From assembly GCF_000346465.2 (NCBI RefSeq), contig NC_034011.1, forward strand, positions 3,743,508 to 3,807,507: a DNA stretch of 64,000 nt, given 5' to 3'. The notes under the pieces are model-generated. The model was not told where the DNA came from. It worked only from the letters and a program-made list of their open reading frames with translations, and ran no database searches. The stretch comes from Prunus persica (lineage: Eukaryota > Streptophyta > Magnoliopsida > Rosales > Rosaceae). The stretch's first letter is position 1; each line of letters starts with the position of its first letter. This document shows positions 10,658-23,315 of the stretch, one piece after another. Made by a program: the position numbers and the translations under genes.

Positions 10658-11100
10658 TTTGGGTGAGACAATTAAAATATGGACAGAACTTGGTGAGCAA
10701 GTTTTATATACAAGAAGTTCTTTATTTCAAGAAACCCTCAAATCCAATCGTGCAAAGAACCGTAACCAGTTCTATTATAAAAGAATAATAAAAGTCAACA
10801 TTACAATTTTATGGTCAATGTTTTTTGCCGGGAAGGTTTTTAACTAATTAATCTTTTATGCATGTGCTAATATCTCATCTCACATGCACCCCATGGTTAA
10901 AAGATGAACATATTTATATGTTAAAACCACAAAATATTTAATTTTGGTGGACGCTATCAATGGAATATTTTGAAAGAGTCTTCGTCAATGGATTTCACAC
11001 GCATTAGATTCGAGAACACGAATGTTAATTACTTGCCTTAATACAATTCTCTATCTCCTATAAATTAGACCAGCTTGCTGATTTTCTAGCTACTATTGCA
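10282..11100. other. AT-rich spacer and probable promoter of the gene at 11146
   Basis: No gene-like frame. It contains the AT microsatellite at 10623-10650. TCCTATAAATTAGACC near 11057 is a good TATA-box candidate about 90 bp before the next start codon. Confidence 0.5.
10623..10650. repeat. (AT)14 microsatellite
   Basis: Perfect AT run of 28 bases. The short frames of repeated Tyr-Ile around it are artefacts of this run. Confidence 0.95.
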
Positions 11101-11145
11101 TCACTTTTCAACCACCCATTTCTCAGCCAACCAAACCCAGAAGCC

Positions 11146-11445
11146 ATGTCTGTCAAGAAGAGTCTCTCTCTCAACAACGGCGGAGCTGGGATGGGTGGTG
11201 CATCTACGAAGAAGACTAAGAAGAGTTATTCTCTAACCAATGGTGGGAACGGCGGCGATGTAGTTACAGCAAAGCGCGGGCGGTTTGATCGATGTTTTTC
11301 TTTCATGGAGATTTCAACAGAACAAGGAAAATCACTCAAGGACATGGATTCGGAGAAGTTGAAATCTGGGATCAGGAGGTGGGCTAAGGCTGTTGTTGCT
11401 TACGCCCGCCAAGTCAGCGGCCGCTTCGGAGGCACCCGTGGCTGA
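11146..11445 (+). CDS. Small basic plant protein, function unknown
   Basis: A single-exon frame of 99 residues starts at ATG 11146, preceded by a TATA-like box and a plausible leader. The N-terminal half is Gly/Ser/Lys/Asn-rich, with two similar KKSLSLNNGG and KKSYSLTNGG repeats, and is probably disordered. The C-terminal half is better ordered: GRFDRCFSFMEISTEQGKS, then KLKSGIRRWAKAVVAYARQV, a likely amphipathic basic helix, then SGRFGGTRG. It is not a DVL/ROTUNDIFOLIA peptide (the family's C-terminal RRC...CW signature is absent). There is no signal peptide or membrane segment. The balanced composition, promoter and clean stop favour a real gene; I do not recognise the family with certainty. 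Confidence 0.65.
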   Translation: MSVKKSLSLNNGGAGMGGASTKKTKKSYSLTNGGNGGDVVTAKRGRFDRCFSFMEISTEQGKSLKDMDSEKLKSGIRRWAKAVVAYARQVSGRFGGTRG

Positions 11446-11955
11446 CTGATGACAAGCCTAACTGTAAGTGCCTAATGGAAGTAGTTCTGCTTTGAACATA
11501 GTGAATATCAAAATGATGGAGTTACTTGAATTGTAACTCAATTTTCCATGCTGATAAACGTACATAGGAGATTAAGAAATGAATGATTGATTGGTCCTTG
11601 TATGTAAATGCGCCCAATGATGTAAATAGTTGATTTTTCCATCCAAAATAAGGCCTGTGTCAAGCCAAGTATCCAAATTGCATGCTATTTTGTTAATACT
11701 CACAAAAAGCAAAAACAATTTTTTTGCACTTTTCTGTTATATTTAGGTGAAATTGGAATTTAAACCATCCAAGGAAAAAGAAATTATAGCCAGTACTATA
11801 CATCTACTTACAAAACCATTACAACCCACCAAAAGAACAAACAAAAACGAAACCAAAATTTTTGTGCTACTGCAGCTCAACTCTAGAAAGCCTATTTGTG
11901 GCTTAGTTTCTAACTTATGAGAAGACAGCAACGATAAAACCTCTACTCCCTGACC

Positions 11956-14900
11956 TTATTGTGACTTTTTAAGTTCACCAAATGTCGCCCTCTCACCAGA
12001 AATGTTCCTCAAAAGCTGTTTCGAGCACATGTTCTCAGCCGTCGTTGCATCTTTCACACGGTCGGCCTTCACCCAAGCCGGTTCCTGCAAGAAAGTTTTA
12101 TGATAATATAATGATCAGCATCTTCCTTTTAACCATTACATGTTATAATAACAAGAGATGATGTAAATTTGGAGTAAGCGTTCACCTCGGGAACAAAGCG
12201 GGAGAATCCAAACTTAATCAACAAGAGGACATGTTCCATAACCAGAATTGCAGCCAGGCCAGGCTCTATCTTCCATTTGCCCTCTTCATCATATAACCAT
12301 ACTAGAAGCGCACAGTTGGTGCATATAGACATAACGACGAGAAACTACAAATTGCAGACAACCTGACATTAGAAAGATGACGATAAGAGAGAAAATGGAA
12401 CACATAGTCAACCCTCCAATTCTCTCCCTTGTTTTATATTTACTGCAGAGAAGAAAGCAAATCTAATACAGCTGCCAACAAATATGTCTCTTTACCTAAT
12501 CAATCCATTTTGAACTTTCCAGAATTTAAGGTTGAGCTATACGAATTCTATATTTTCTTCACAATACATAACCATAAACCATAAGTATAAGTACCTGAAA
12601 TATATTCAGCCAAGCTCCAATTGTTGTGGAAAAACGAGGAGTTGGTCTTCTCAACATGGCAAGAAGCTTCAATGCATCCGCCCTAATTTCGGTGATGTTG
12701 TTCTGTGAAAAGTACAACTCGAACATTAGAATACAAAATACTACAAAGCATAAAGAACTCCAAATAAACAACCATAAAGCATAATTTACCAAAGTTGCAA
12801 AAGCAAAAGCAAGGGGGAATGCACAAGCAAACATCATTATCATTCCGAACTGCAATGCAACCTCCAGAAAGTCTGCAGGTCAAATCACAGTGCTAATCAG
12901 CAGAGAATAAAGAAACATACAAGAATTCTCATGATTACTCGAAACTAAGGAGGAAAATGCAAATTTTAAAAACGCCAGACATAATTGACATATTACCATC
13001 AAACAACCCATCTTCAAGTTCCATGCCAATGCTTGCGGAATAAGAAGGCTTCAGGTACTCTTTTTCTACCCTAGAAGCAAACTGGATCTTCCCAGTTGAT
13101 GAACCTTTTTCACGTTTTTTCTTGCTCCTTGAATTCAGAATGGCAAATAAGGTCATGTTCAGATAAACTTAAAATCACCCCAAAACATAAGGGTCCAGAA
13201 GATAAAAACATAGTATAGGCTTACCGAATTCTATATTTCTTATAACTGTACTTGAGATATGGCAAAGTATTTTCCAACAAGTTTTCCAACACCTGGAAAG
13301 CATAGACCAATTCATGAGCATGAGAGGAGAGGTATAAAATCAAAACAGTGAATAAAATAGAACTCATTTTACCTGAGACACAAGGAGGCGTTGAATCAAG
13401 ACTTTGCGGAGTGTTGAAAAATTGCGGTGCAAAAGGGCATGGTAGAAAACTCCTATATATGACTGCATGAAATAAAGACCAAACACCTGCAAAATAAATT
13501 AAAACACAAAATAAGTCCTTGAACTTTGAAGCGTAGAAAACTCCTCCAAGAAGCAGCAAAGAAGACGCTAGGGATCGATCTCCACTTAACACACCTTGTA
13601 GACCAAGCTGTCTGCTTTTTTTTCTGTGTTTTCATTATTTTCATACTTAATGAGCTTGACGGAGATCTTGCCCCCAATCTGTGTAAGGAGCTGAATGGCA
13701 AAAAGATAAATGGTAGTCAACCCAAACCTGAAAAATAAAGAAAGGATAAGTGTCATTCTCACACTATAATTCCAAAGAATTAATACCATAGGAAAAAGAA
13801 TGAATGCTGTGTCTAAATGATCGCTACAGATCAGAATTGGTTGTGCCCTTAAATTGGGTTTCTGTTTGACTTAATATTTCTAATTCGACTTTCCCTCTCC
13901 TTGTCCAAAGTTTCTAAGCATGAGGACAAGTGCAGCAGCAGATACAAACTCTAAAATCCCATTATGTCAAAACCAATAAACCCAAAATTTTCCTCCATCT
14001 TATGTCTAGTATGCAACCTGAACAGAGTCAATCTCAGCAATAGTTCTCATCCAACTGTCAATAGCACTCATGCACAACTGATGCACCGAGTTATCATGCA
14101 TAAAAAATAAAAATATGAGCACAAACTCTGGAATGTTAAAAATGATTTTTCATTGATGAAAATAGAATTAGATGAATGTGCAAGTGTATACATTCACATG
14201 AATGCAAGAGGACTCGGCGTCTTACTTCATAATATCAGACCCAATAACCTCGTAAATATGAGCATACGCTAGTTCGAATGGTAACTGGAGGCATATAATA
14301 CTGAAGATAATGATAGCATCATTTCGGAATCTCATGAGTCGTCCAAACCACTCAATTCTTTGGAACATTTCTTTCTCTTTAGTTTTGTCAGTCCCCCATT
14401 TTTTTGCGATTTCAATAGACTGTGAGGAACTCCACTCCATGCCCTGTCTATATCCCAGGTCAGCTCTAATTGGGTAACGAATCTTCCATCTAAACACGCA
14501 ACCAAGAAAGAGAAAGAGGTAAAGTATGTTAGAAAAAGTAAAAATATAACTGAAAATGAATAAGCATAGATCTGATAACCACAAGACAATTTCATTGTAA
14601 ATCAAGCTACCTGGCTAAAAGGGCATTGTTTTTACGTTTCCAGAACTGGGAAAACATTATAGCCCACAATATTATGCTTATGAAGAAAATGGGGAGCACC
14701 AGTAACTGCAATGACCTAAGGAAAACATTAAGCAAACATACATCAGTTTCAATAAGCAGCACTAGTAAAATAAGTTGACAGCCAACAAGGAAATTAAGAA
14801 ATAAGGAAGATGACCCACCCAAAATCAAACATGTGCAAAATAAGCCCAAATGCAGCTGGAAAGAGCAACCACCGAGTGTACATTCCAAGGAAAGCAAAAT

Positions 14901-16638
14901 AGATGGCAATCTACAAAGACATTAAATTCTTGCTTAATGTTAGGAAATAGAGAGAAAGATAGTTTGCTATTGCTACTAACTCACTTTTGTTCCAAAATAG
15001 GAATAAATCTCATCTATTGGCTGGTTTGTGAAGTCCCACCAGTGCAGTGCCCACGTCTGAAGGAGCTTCTTCCTTTTTATTTCATCTATCAGTCAAAAAT
15101 CATCTTAATTTAAAGTTTAACAGAGATGCACGCATTTTGTGAATTTGTAAACATACCATGCAAAGGAAACACTTCTTTGACGATCCTCTCTGACTCCAAT
15201 TTCTGAAGTAAATACTCCCCGACTTCCCATTGGAATTCTTTGCTGTCAAATCTTAATGTTACACTTGACTGACTCTTGTTAATCTGTAAAATTTCAGTTC
15301 TATCTTTGTCAAAGGCAAAAACTTATGGATGAATATTTGCACACAGAAATATAATTATAAGGGAAAATGTTCCAAGGGTTTCAGTTGTTTGTACATCAAC
15401 TGGCACAAAGTTTAGAAAAACAAAACACTAGAGGTCAACTGGTGGGATGTATTCTACCAAAGAGTGACAAAAAAAGGATGGATATAAACATGAAATTGTA
15501 ACGTAAAATCAAATTGAATGGATATATAACCTTAATACGATATAAATTTACAATTAAAAAAAATTCAAAAGCATTCTGTAATTAGAAGTAATATACCAAA
15601 ACATCAGAAAGAAAAAATGGCATTGGAACATCATAAGATCCTAATATGTTAAATGACTTACAATTCCATATATTAAGTGCCTATAGCAGCGAAAACGCTC
15701 ACACCAACTGAACAAAGAACCATCAGGCTGTCTCTCAAAAGCATCAACCTCCTCCCATTCAAATTCTAAATCCATCCCTGAAACCAAGTGCAGCATATTA
15801 GTTTTTTAGTATTACCGAAGTGGAAATTAATAGATACTAGAATCTAAAATACAGAACAACCTCAAATGAAAAATAATAAAATTTGAAAGCCAACTGGAAT
15901 AGAACTGCAAGATCATTACCAATAGGAGTTCGTTTTTTAATATGCAATTCAGCTGCAGCCCTCCCCAGTGTTTCCAAAGGTGCTGCCAACTGAAAGATAG
16001 AAATCTAAGGTCCAGCAACCAAATTCAAGAAACCATATAGACAAAACATTGCCGAATTGTATGTACCATTTTCATTCAGCATAAACAAAAAACGACATGA
16101 ATAATGCTGGGTTATCATAAATTGCCAAGTATAGTGCTCATTTGCAATTTAGAATAAAAAATAGAAACAACAAATTTTAGCAAAAGGGAACATTTCTTTT
16201 TTGCCATTAGCAAAAAGATCTCAATTTCATAAGTTTTGTCTACATGCGTCGGTACAAAATACAAAGATTCACTTGGATTAATTAAAAAAATTTCCTAGTA
16301 AGCAAGATTTATAAATACAGAGAGAGATCGTATCAGAAATTATTCACAGAATCTATTCTCATGAGCCAATTGCACGAAACAATGTATGGTAATATAAATC
16401 AATTACTGAAAATCCAAACGAAAAATCAAGGCAGGAAAATAAGAGCAAAAGTAGAAAGACAAACCTTGATAAACTCATCAACAACGCCATGCACTCTCTC
16501 AACTACCAAACCCAAATTTCTAAACTCGTCTACCAACACCTCCACACAGTCAGAAGCTTTATCTTCTTCCTTCACATCTCTCTTTGGAACCACAACCCCA
16601 ATCTCAAAAGCAGTTTGTTCCTCCTCAAGCACATTCAT
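11956..16638 (-). CDS. Anoctamin-like membrane protein (TMEM16 family, At1g73020-like)
   Basis: Sixteen minus-strand exons join in frame into 657 residues: 16465-16638, 15920-15989, 15662-15777, 15157-15283, 14985-15085, 14819-14910, 14611-14715, 14226-14489, 13595-13727, 13373-13486, 13225-13292, 12997-13127, 12790-12872, 12595-12702, 12186-12344, 11956-12084. The cytosolic N-terminus begins [20 protein letters not shown]. Hydrophobic segments follow, for example [40 protein letters not shown] and [38 protein letters not shown] lies before the last helices. This matches the single plant anoctamin (about 665 residues in Arabidopsis). The animal family contains calcium-activated chloride channels and lipid scramblases; the plant activity is an inference. 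No frame break was seen. The start is the first in-frame ATG matching the family; upstream frame without ATG is probable 5' UTR. Confidence 0.92.
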
Positions 16639-16975
16639 TTCCTGTCCACCAAACAACTTTAACACCTGAGAACAGCCAAATGGATCTCTGTCTTTAAGAT
16701 CCAAATGATGCCCAAACCCACCAAAGAGGTAAACTTTCACAGAAACTGGCTCAAACAGTGAAGTGGGCAATTGTATTTTGGAACAACAGAAGCTTGCAAA
16801 CACCAAAGACAAGATTTTTCTGTTGAAATGGCTCAAATTGCTAAATGGGTCTATCAATTGTGAACCAACGTTGCTCTCTGTGCAGATCAAACGAAAAGCT
16901 GTGTTTATCAAACATACAGATAAATGTGTCCCAATGGAATTGGAAATGTAGGTTCTTGGAAGATAAGAGCAGAAG

Positions 16976-16997
16976 AGAGAGAGAGAGAGAGAGAGAT
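16976..16997. repeat. GA microsatellite upstream of the anoctamin-like gene
   Basis: An (AG)n run in the probable 5' UTR or promoter; read in the gene's direction it is a CT-rich leader, common in plant 5' UTRs. Confidence 0.85.
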
Positions 16998-17169
16998 GAG
17001 AGGGAGAACAGATGGCCGAGCAGTCGGCTATTATGGGCGAGCCGTTGCGAGGGAGAGACACATTGGATGGTATGGAAGGAGGAAGACACGTGGGCTCCGA
17101 TATTTGGCAGTTCCTTACGTTTTGCGGTTTGCAGAAGCAGGGAAAGGAGAAGCCGGTACGATTTCCCAT

Positions 17170-18293
17170 GTTACCTCGGGTCTGTCCAATTTGACTACAT
17201 ATTTTTGGCCAATAAAATAATTTTTTCTATATTTTGGAAGAGTTTTGAAAATTTTGAAAATTTGAATGTCACCCAATTAAAAAGGTAAACTAATGCAGTT
17301 TTGACATGGTGTATGAATGTTATGTCATTATTATTATCTTGTCCAGTAGCAAATGATGCTCTCAAACTTCATGGCCTATTATTGTTCATCTATTGATTTC
17401 TTCTTTTACCAGTCTCATTGTTCCCAACTATTTGAGGAACAAAACCAAGAATCGGCAAGAACAAACACTAAAATCTATGGTGAAAGGGATAGCGACACTG
17501 ATGTTATCTATGGATATTACTCTTTTACATGACATGTTCGAAAACATTATTGAAATTATTCATATTCACGATTTTCAATATATATGTATTGGAATTTTCT
17601 GTTTTTATTTTTATTTTTCTTGCGTTTACTAACACCTACGAAATCAACTATGTAATCAAATGCATGCAAACCCAAGAATTAGATCGATATAGTAGTTGAT
17701 TTAATTCTAATTCAAAAGGACAATAATAATTTGCAAAACAAACTAACCTTATAGGTGAGGTGAGGGGTTATGTCTGTCAAGACTCAAGAACTCTTCAACG
17801 ATTGTTTATCTTACTTTTTCCATGGGCAGATGTCTTTGTACTTGTTTGCAATATTTAAAGAAGAAAGGGGAAACCAGTTTCGGGTAACTTCCCTTTGTTT
17901 CCTCTTCCTTGTGAAGGAGGGGATGTTGCAAGTAAGTGTTTTCTTTTTGGGTTTAGCGGTGTAAAAAACTACCCTACCATTTTTTAATGTAAAAACATAA
18001 ATAAAAGTTTGGTTATGTATATCAGTTTTTGTCTAATAAGTTTTTTGAGCTTTTATCACAAAACATCACAAGCTTGCGAAATTATTAAGTTTTTTTTTTC
18101 TTTCTTAGTATTCAATTTGATTATCCACGTTTTTCTGCACACATCAATGTTGTCTATATCGTCTAATCCCATTAAAAATTCTATTAGTGTGCTAATGTGA
18201 CACGCATATGCAGCCATTACCTCACAAATACGGTGAAAAAACTAATTTTACAAAACTCAGTGACAATTTGTGATAAAAATATTTATAATTATA
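17170..18293. other. AT-rich intergenic spacer
   Basis: No gene-like frame. Short open frames at 17393, 17770 and 18009 lack credible composition. This is probably the divergent upstream region between the anoctamin-like gene (-) and CHMP1 (+). Confidence 0.5.
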
Positions 18294-18308
18294 ATTTTTA
18301 AGGTTTTT

Positions 18309-18450
18309 CCCAATGGGGTCTAGCTCATTGAAAAAAGGCCTAGGTCTCAGGTTTGAATTCTCACGGCATTATAGTTGTATGTGTGTGAGAATAATCCTCA
18401 TCTCATGTAATTTAGACTATCGCTTGTACTCAAAAAAATAAAAATAAAAC
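18309..18450 (+). mobile_element. tRNA-derived SINE
   Basis: GGTCTAGCTCATTG near 18317 (A-box-like) and GGTTTGAATTC near 18352 (B-box-like) are correctly spaced. The 3' part ends GACTATCGCTTGTACTC and an A-rich tail. The element is flanked by imperfect direct repeats ATTTTTAAGGTTTTT (18294-18308) and ATTTTAGGTTTTT (18451-18463). The SINE at 31837-31969 has a related 3' end. Confidence 0.75.
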
Positions 18451-18696
18451 ATTTTAGGTTTTTAACAGCAAGGAGTAAGCCCAAGTCACATATTCTTTAT
18501 GTCCAGTCTAAAACAAAACAATCCGATACTTCACAAAAAAGCGGCCCAACAAAGGAAAAGTAGGAAACTTCGACTAGTTGACTTCCCTCTGAGACAGACG
18601 CGGAACGCGTAAATCGCAAATCCAAAACACACAAATACGGAACCTTTCTCCGATTTAAAACCAAAACCCTAGAAAATCAAATCCCCAAAATCCACC

Positions 18697-19308
18697 ATGG
18701 GAAACACCGAGAAGCTGATGAACCAGATCATGGAGCTGAAATTTACGTCCAAGTCGCTTCAGCGCCAATCCAGAAAGTGCGAGAAAGAGGAGAAAGCCGA
18801 GAAGCTGAAGATCAAGAAGGCCATGGAAAAAGGCAACGTTGACGGCGCTCGGATCTACGCCGAGAACGCGATCCGAAAGCGCACAGAGCAAATGAACTAT
18901 CTCCGGCTCGCTTCCCGGCTCGACGCTGTGGTGGCTCGGCTCGACACCCAGGCCAAGATGTTCACCATCAATAAGTCCATGGGAAATATTGTCAAATCAC
19001 TCGAATCGTCGCTGGCCACCGGAAACCTCCAGAAGATGTCGGAGACCATGGACTCGTTCGAGAAGCAGTTCGTGAACATGGAGGTCCAGGCCGAGTTCAT
19101 GGAAACCGCCATGGCTGGCTCCACCTCGCTTTCGACTCCAGAGGGTGAGGTCAATAGCTTGATGCAACAGGTCGCCGATGACTATGGGCTTGAGGTTTCT
19201 GTGGGCCTACCTCAGCCAGCTGCCCATGCCGTGCCGGCCAAGGAAACCGAGAAGGTCGACGAGGACGACCTCTCCAGGAGGCTTGCGGAGCTCAAGGCTA
19301 GAGGTTAG
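18697..19308 (+). CDS. CHMP1: ESCRT-III subunit CHMP1 (VPS46)
   Basis: A single uninterrupted exon of 203 residues begins [20 protein letters not shown], as in plant CHMP1A/B. The N-terminal two-thirds is a charged helical Snf7-type core, basic at the start ([20 protein letters not shown]) and acidic toward the C-terminus. The end [16 protein letters not shown] (188-203) fits a MIT-interacting motif type 1 for binding VPS4/LIP5. In plants CHMP1 acts in multivesicular-body sorting, including auxin carriers. Length is the family norm and no key region is missing. The start codon sits in CCACCATGG, an ideal initiation context, preceded by a CT/AAACCCTAG leader. GC-rich third positions contrast with the AT-rich surroundings but suit an intronless conserved gene. 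Confidence 0.95.
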   Translation: MGNTEKLMNQIMELKFTSKSLQRQSRKCEKEEKAEKLKIKKAMEKGNVDGARIYAENAIRKRTEQMNYLRLASRLDAVVARLDTQAKMFTINKSMGNIVKSLESSLATGNLQKMSETMDSFEKQFVNMEVQAEFMETAMAGSTSLSTPEGEVNSLMQQVADDYGLEVSVGLPQPAAHAVPAKETEKVDEDDLSRRLAELKARG

Positions 19309-20746
19309 AATAGGGAAGGCGATCAGCGTGGGTTTTGAATTCAATATATATATGATATGCTTATGTGTTTGTACCGATTGCTAATTAAGAGTTATGACTC
19401 TTGTTGGAACAATTTGAAACTTGATATTTGTGTATATTTGACGAATTTGAATTCGCTGCGATATGTTGTTATGTGGGTTTTATTACATTCTAGTCAGACT
19501 GTTTGCATCTGTTTTTTTATGTACGTGCAATAGATATGTGAATTTGTCCATCTGTTTGCTTGAGGGTGCCTTGTAAGAATCTGACCAGAGAACTTTCTAC
19601 CTGTTTTATATTCATGTTGATGCCTTGCAGTTGTTTTCTCATTCTATGGCATGCATAAAACTGGTTCAACATGTCTGTCATGTGTCAAGGCAATGTACCG
19701 GTAGAAAAAAATGTTAAGACAATGTGTGGGTTTAGGGTAAGTGAATATGGGTTAAAAAATATGGTATGAAACTATACAGTGTGGTCAAAGAACCTTTGTG
19801 CCTGTTGTCTTTGGCTGGTGATGCCTTAGAATTTCTTTTATTGATGCACCTTTGTTATTTTGTGTACATGCATGAAACTGGTGTATGGTGTGCTGTTAAG
19901 TGGAGACAGTGTGTCCATGACAATTGCTTCATATTCGATCATTTGCTAGGGGACTCATTTCTTGTTGCTGTTATCAAAATTGTGAGAATTCTTCTGGGAT
20001 TTTTCGTAAGGATGCCAACATGCTCTTATAATGAATTGTTTCTTATGGCTATTTGCTGGTTCATTGTCCGGTCATTGTTTTGTCACAATAGCTTGAAATG
20101 AAAAGTAGTTAGTTTTGAGATCTGAATCCTCTCATCTTGTGTACTTGACTGCAATTCAGTTTTATGGTTTTTCTGCTTCACATATTCCATGTCATGGTCA
20201 CATTTCTGATATGCGAATGAGAGCTAGTAAAGTACCCTCAAACCTGGGGTTATATAGTTGATGTCAATGTGATTCTTAGATTAGCTATATAGCATATTTC
20301 TGGTCTGGAAATAGTTTCTCTGACAGAATTTTATATGTATTCAGACTTGCAGAATGCATATAAAGTGAAATAAAAGATACAGTGCTTGCTTGTGTTTATC
20401 TTTTGTAAATTGTATTATTGGTAGAAAGAAAAATGTTTGGCTCCTTTCCTTGAATCCTTTTAGGTTGCTGTTCAATTATTTTAGTCTGATTATCGACCCA
20501 ACGCAATTAATAAGAACAATCGAAGCATGTTTCGCCACCTGCCAGTGAAACATGATATTTCATTGATGGTACAGAAAACACTAGACATTATTTGGATGGC
20601 TTTAGTGTCCTTCAAAAGAAAGAAATAATCACAAGCAGAAAGGGTAGCTTATTATACGTGCAATATTTTTGAGCTTTTGGTGATTTTAAGAACTTGTATG
20701 GCGGCAGGCATGAGCTCTAAGTCACATGCTTTCAACTTTGAGCAGT

Positions 20747-22436
20747 CTAAGGTTTTGAAACCGAGCTCCCAAGCCTTCTAAAACTCTTCTGAATACTCTG
20801 AAAGAGTTTTTTGGTTTGGGGAGGGGATACATGAAACCCAATGGCATCTAGGTACCATCCATCTCTTCCCTTTAATCCAACAATTTTGCCTCCATCCACT
20901 GTGAAAGTAAAGGGTGTGCCTTCTTCAATTCCATATGGTCCAAATGTTCTTCTATTGCTCTGAAATTTGAGTGACCGGATTAACCGCGGGCCGATGCCAA
21001 ACATCATCGGACAATAGTGTCCACTTACACCGACTAGGAACTCGTCTGGGTACTGAAGCTTTATCTGCATGAAAAAAGTCAGGCCAAAATCAAAATTTTT
21101 TTTTGTCGATATCTCTCCTCTATGAAATAAATTATCATCAAATTTGAGACACTTTCTATCAATCTTAATCCAATTTTGAAGTACGAGCTTTGAAGCCTAT
21201 GACCATTTGCTCTATTGGCATCAGTCCCCACTTTATTAGAGGATGTCTGGAGTTCAAATCTTATGGATGAAAGCTGTCGATTAAAAGAAATAGTATGAGG
21301 ATCGAAGCGTACCTCAGCAGTTTGATTGCCTCCGCGACCACCATGCGTTTCTGCTTTGACAGGCTTATCGTTTCTATCATACACCGCAGTAATGGAGTCG
21401 ATGCAAAGACAGTAAGCAATCTTGATCTCTCTCACCCCATTGTAGATCCCATCGTCCCAATCAGCTCCACCATTTCCTCCCCATGGTTCTATTACAATGG
21501 TCTTCTGAATGCTCTGAGAATTTTTGGTTGGGGGAGGGGATACATGAAACCCAATGGCATCTAGGTACCATCCATCCCTTCCCTTTAATCCAACAATTTG
21601 GCCTCCATCCACTGTGAAAGTAAAGGGTGTGCCTTCTTCAATTCCATATGGTCCAAATGTTCTTCTGTTGCTCTGAAATTTGAGTGACCGGATTAACCGT
21701 GGGCCGATGCCAAACATCATCGGACAATAGTGTCCACTTACACCCACTAGGTGTTCATCTGGGTACTGAAGCTTTATCTGCACGAAAAAAGTCAGGCCAA
21801 AATCAAAATCTTTTTTTGTCGATATCTCGCCTCTATGAAATAAATTATCATCAAATTTGATACACTTTCTATCAATCTTAATCCAATTTTGAAGTACGAG
21901 CTTTGAAGACTATGACCATTTGCTCTATTGGCATCAGTCCCCACTTTATTAGAGGATGTCCGGAGTTCAAATCTTATGGACGAAAGCTGTCGATTAAAAG
22001 AAATAGTACCAGGATCGAAGCGTACCTCAGCAGTTTGATTGCCTCCGCGACCACCATGCGTTTCTGCTTTGACAGGCTTACCGTTTCTATCATACACCAC
22101 AGTAATGGAGTCGATGCAAAGACAGTAAGCAATCTTGATCTCTCTCACCCCATTGTAGATCCCATCGTCCCAATCAGCTCCACCATTTCCTCCCCATGGT
22201 CCTATTACAATGGTCATCCTCTCCCCACTTGCACGCTCCTTGCCATCCTACTTAAAAAGTTAAACGAACTTTCCTTGTTCAAATGTTTAGATACAATTTT
22301 TCTTACTCAGAGCACTAGTTTATGTTGAAAACCGCAGTAACATACATACAATCTAGCAAATAAATAGAGGGTAAAATTAATGATCAAGTGCCAAGGAAAC
22401 AACAAACAGAGTGATTAAGAACAAGATGCATACCAT
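20747..22436 (-). CDS. Jacalin-related lectin with two jacalin domains
   Basis: Four minus-strand exons (22434-22436, 22026-22247, 21313-21777, 20747-21064) give 335 residues. Exon 1 holds only the ATG. Exon 2 starts DGKERASGERM, then GPWGGNGGADWDDGIYNGVR, the jacalin N-terminal signature. Each domain ends with GRDGWYLDAIGFHV, which contains the GXXXD sugar-binding loop (GWYLD). The two domains are nearly identical, and so are the introns splitting each (21065-21312 and 21778-22025). Such mannose-type jacalin lectins act in plant stress and defence binding; sugar preference is inferred. Introns fall after ...GGNQTAE in both domains. There is no signal peptide, so it is probably cytosolic or nuclear. 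The next gene, 25164-26099, is the single-domain paralogue. Confidence 0.88.
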
Positions 22437-22490
22437 AGGCTCAGGTAAGGTTTGAACAAAATGCTAAACGCAGAGAAGAGCAAAGCAAGG
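21065..22490 (-). repeat. Internal 713-bp tandem duplication of the lectin unit
   Basis: Corresponding splice borders in the two units lie exactly 713 bp apart (21064/21777 and 21313/22026). Both the intron and the flanking exon halves are nearly identical, which implies a recent unequal exchange that added one domain in frame. The range given is approximate. Confidence 0.85.
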
Positions 22491-22949
22491 AAAAAGCTAT
22501 AATGAGTATGGTTGGAAGTGGAGAGAGAGATGAGATAACATAGGCGTATATAATGAAGAAAAAGCAAATTTTAAGGGAGAGATGAACAAAACGCCTAGTG
22601 CAAACAGAGACTTGATGGGTAGTAGTATTTGATTATATTCTAGCATTATGTATGCAGGAACTAGGAATCTCTACTTTTTCTTTATGTATTGAGGAAGGTT
22701 GTGGTCCTCACTATCTAGCCACTATTCTAGAAAAGCATTTATGCATTACAATATCAAGTTCTTGATTCTTGAAAAGAAAAAAAGAATGAGATGACAACCC
22801 AGAATAACATCTCAATTAGAAATTGCCACTTGGTTGATCTTTCATTTTGTTAGTTGAATGAGTTAGCAAATTCGAACTTAAGAGTTTTTTCTGACATTGG
22901 AAAGAACAATACCATTAAACTAACATGTTTACTAATCCGTAATGGGAAT

Positions 22950-23315
22950 TTGTCTGTCTGTCTGTGTGTTTTATTGGGTTGAAGTTTGTAATTTGTCTAA
23001 GTTGAGTGGATTGGCCGATTGGGATATGGTTTATACGATAGTACTCTATGGATGGCGAGTATTTGATGTTACTTCCTTTTGCTGCTTGAGATTTGATGTT
23101 ACTTCCTTTTGCTGCTTGAGATTTGATTGTTATACATTGGTACCAATGTCTTCAGTTCTTTTAGAGTTACACTGAGAAGTATATTGATGTTAATTGACTG
23201 AATTGGCGTTTATCCTTGAATGTAAACCTTAGATTTTTTAGTAAAGACATGATTTGATGACTTGTTACTCTGTTTTGTGCTTAGGGCTTTTGCATATGGT
23301 TATGGCCTTTTAATT
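22950..23315. other. Unique spacer between the two duplicated segments
   Basis: No gene recognised. It contains a TGTCTGTCTGTC run near 22950 and a perfect 30-bp tandem pair at 23061-23120. Confidence 0.5.
23061..23120. repeat. Two perfect copies of a 30-bp unit
   Basis: The unit begins ATTTGATGTTACTTCC and ends GCTGCTTGAG. It is repeated head to tail and followed by a third partial start (ATTTGAT). Confidence 0.95.

Larger units (their letters stand above)
19558..22946. repeat. Segmental duplication, copy A
   Basis: From GCTTGAGGGTGCCTTGTAAG near 19558 to ACATGTTTACTAATCCGTAA near 22940, the sequence matches 23316-26604 in order and orientation, over both noncoding DNA and a jacalin gene. 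Copy A is enlarged by an internal 713-bp duplication of the lectin unit and lacks the MITE found in copy B. Confidence 0.88.

Noticed and set aside
10543..10847. Frames with Tyr-Ile repeats
   Set aside because: Direct products of the AT microsatellite.
16426..17169. A 247-residue minus-strand frame starting MGNRTGFSF
   Set aside because: Only its part from 16638 onward is anoctamin-like. The upstream part crosses a CT-rich leader and lacks family similarity, so the later ATG was chosen.
19766..20101. A 111-residue frame, partly conserved at 23538-23762
   Set aside because: Its conservation is explained by the recent segmental duplication; there are no motifs and it does not keep the same start or end in both copies.
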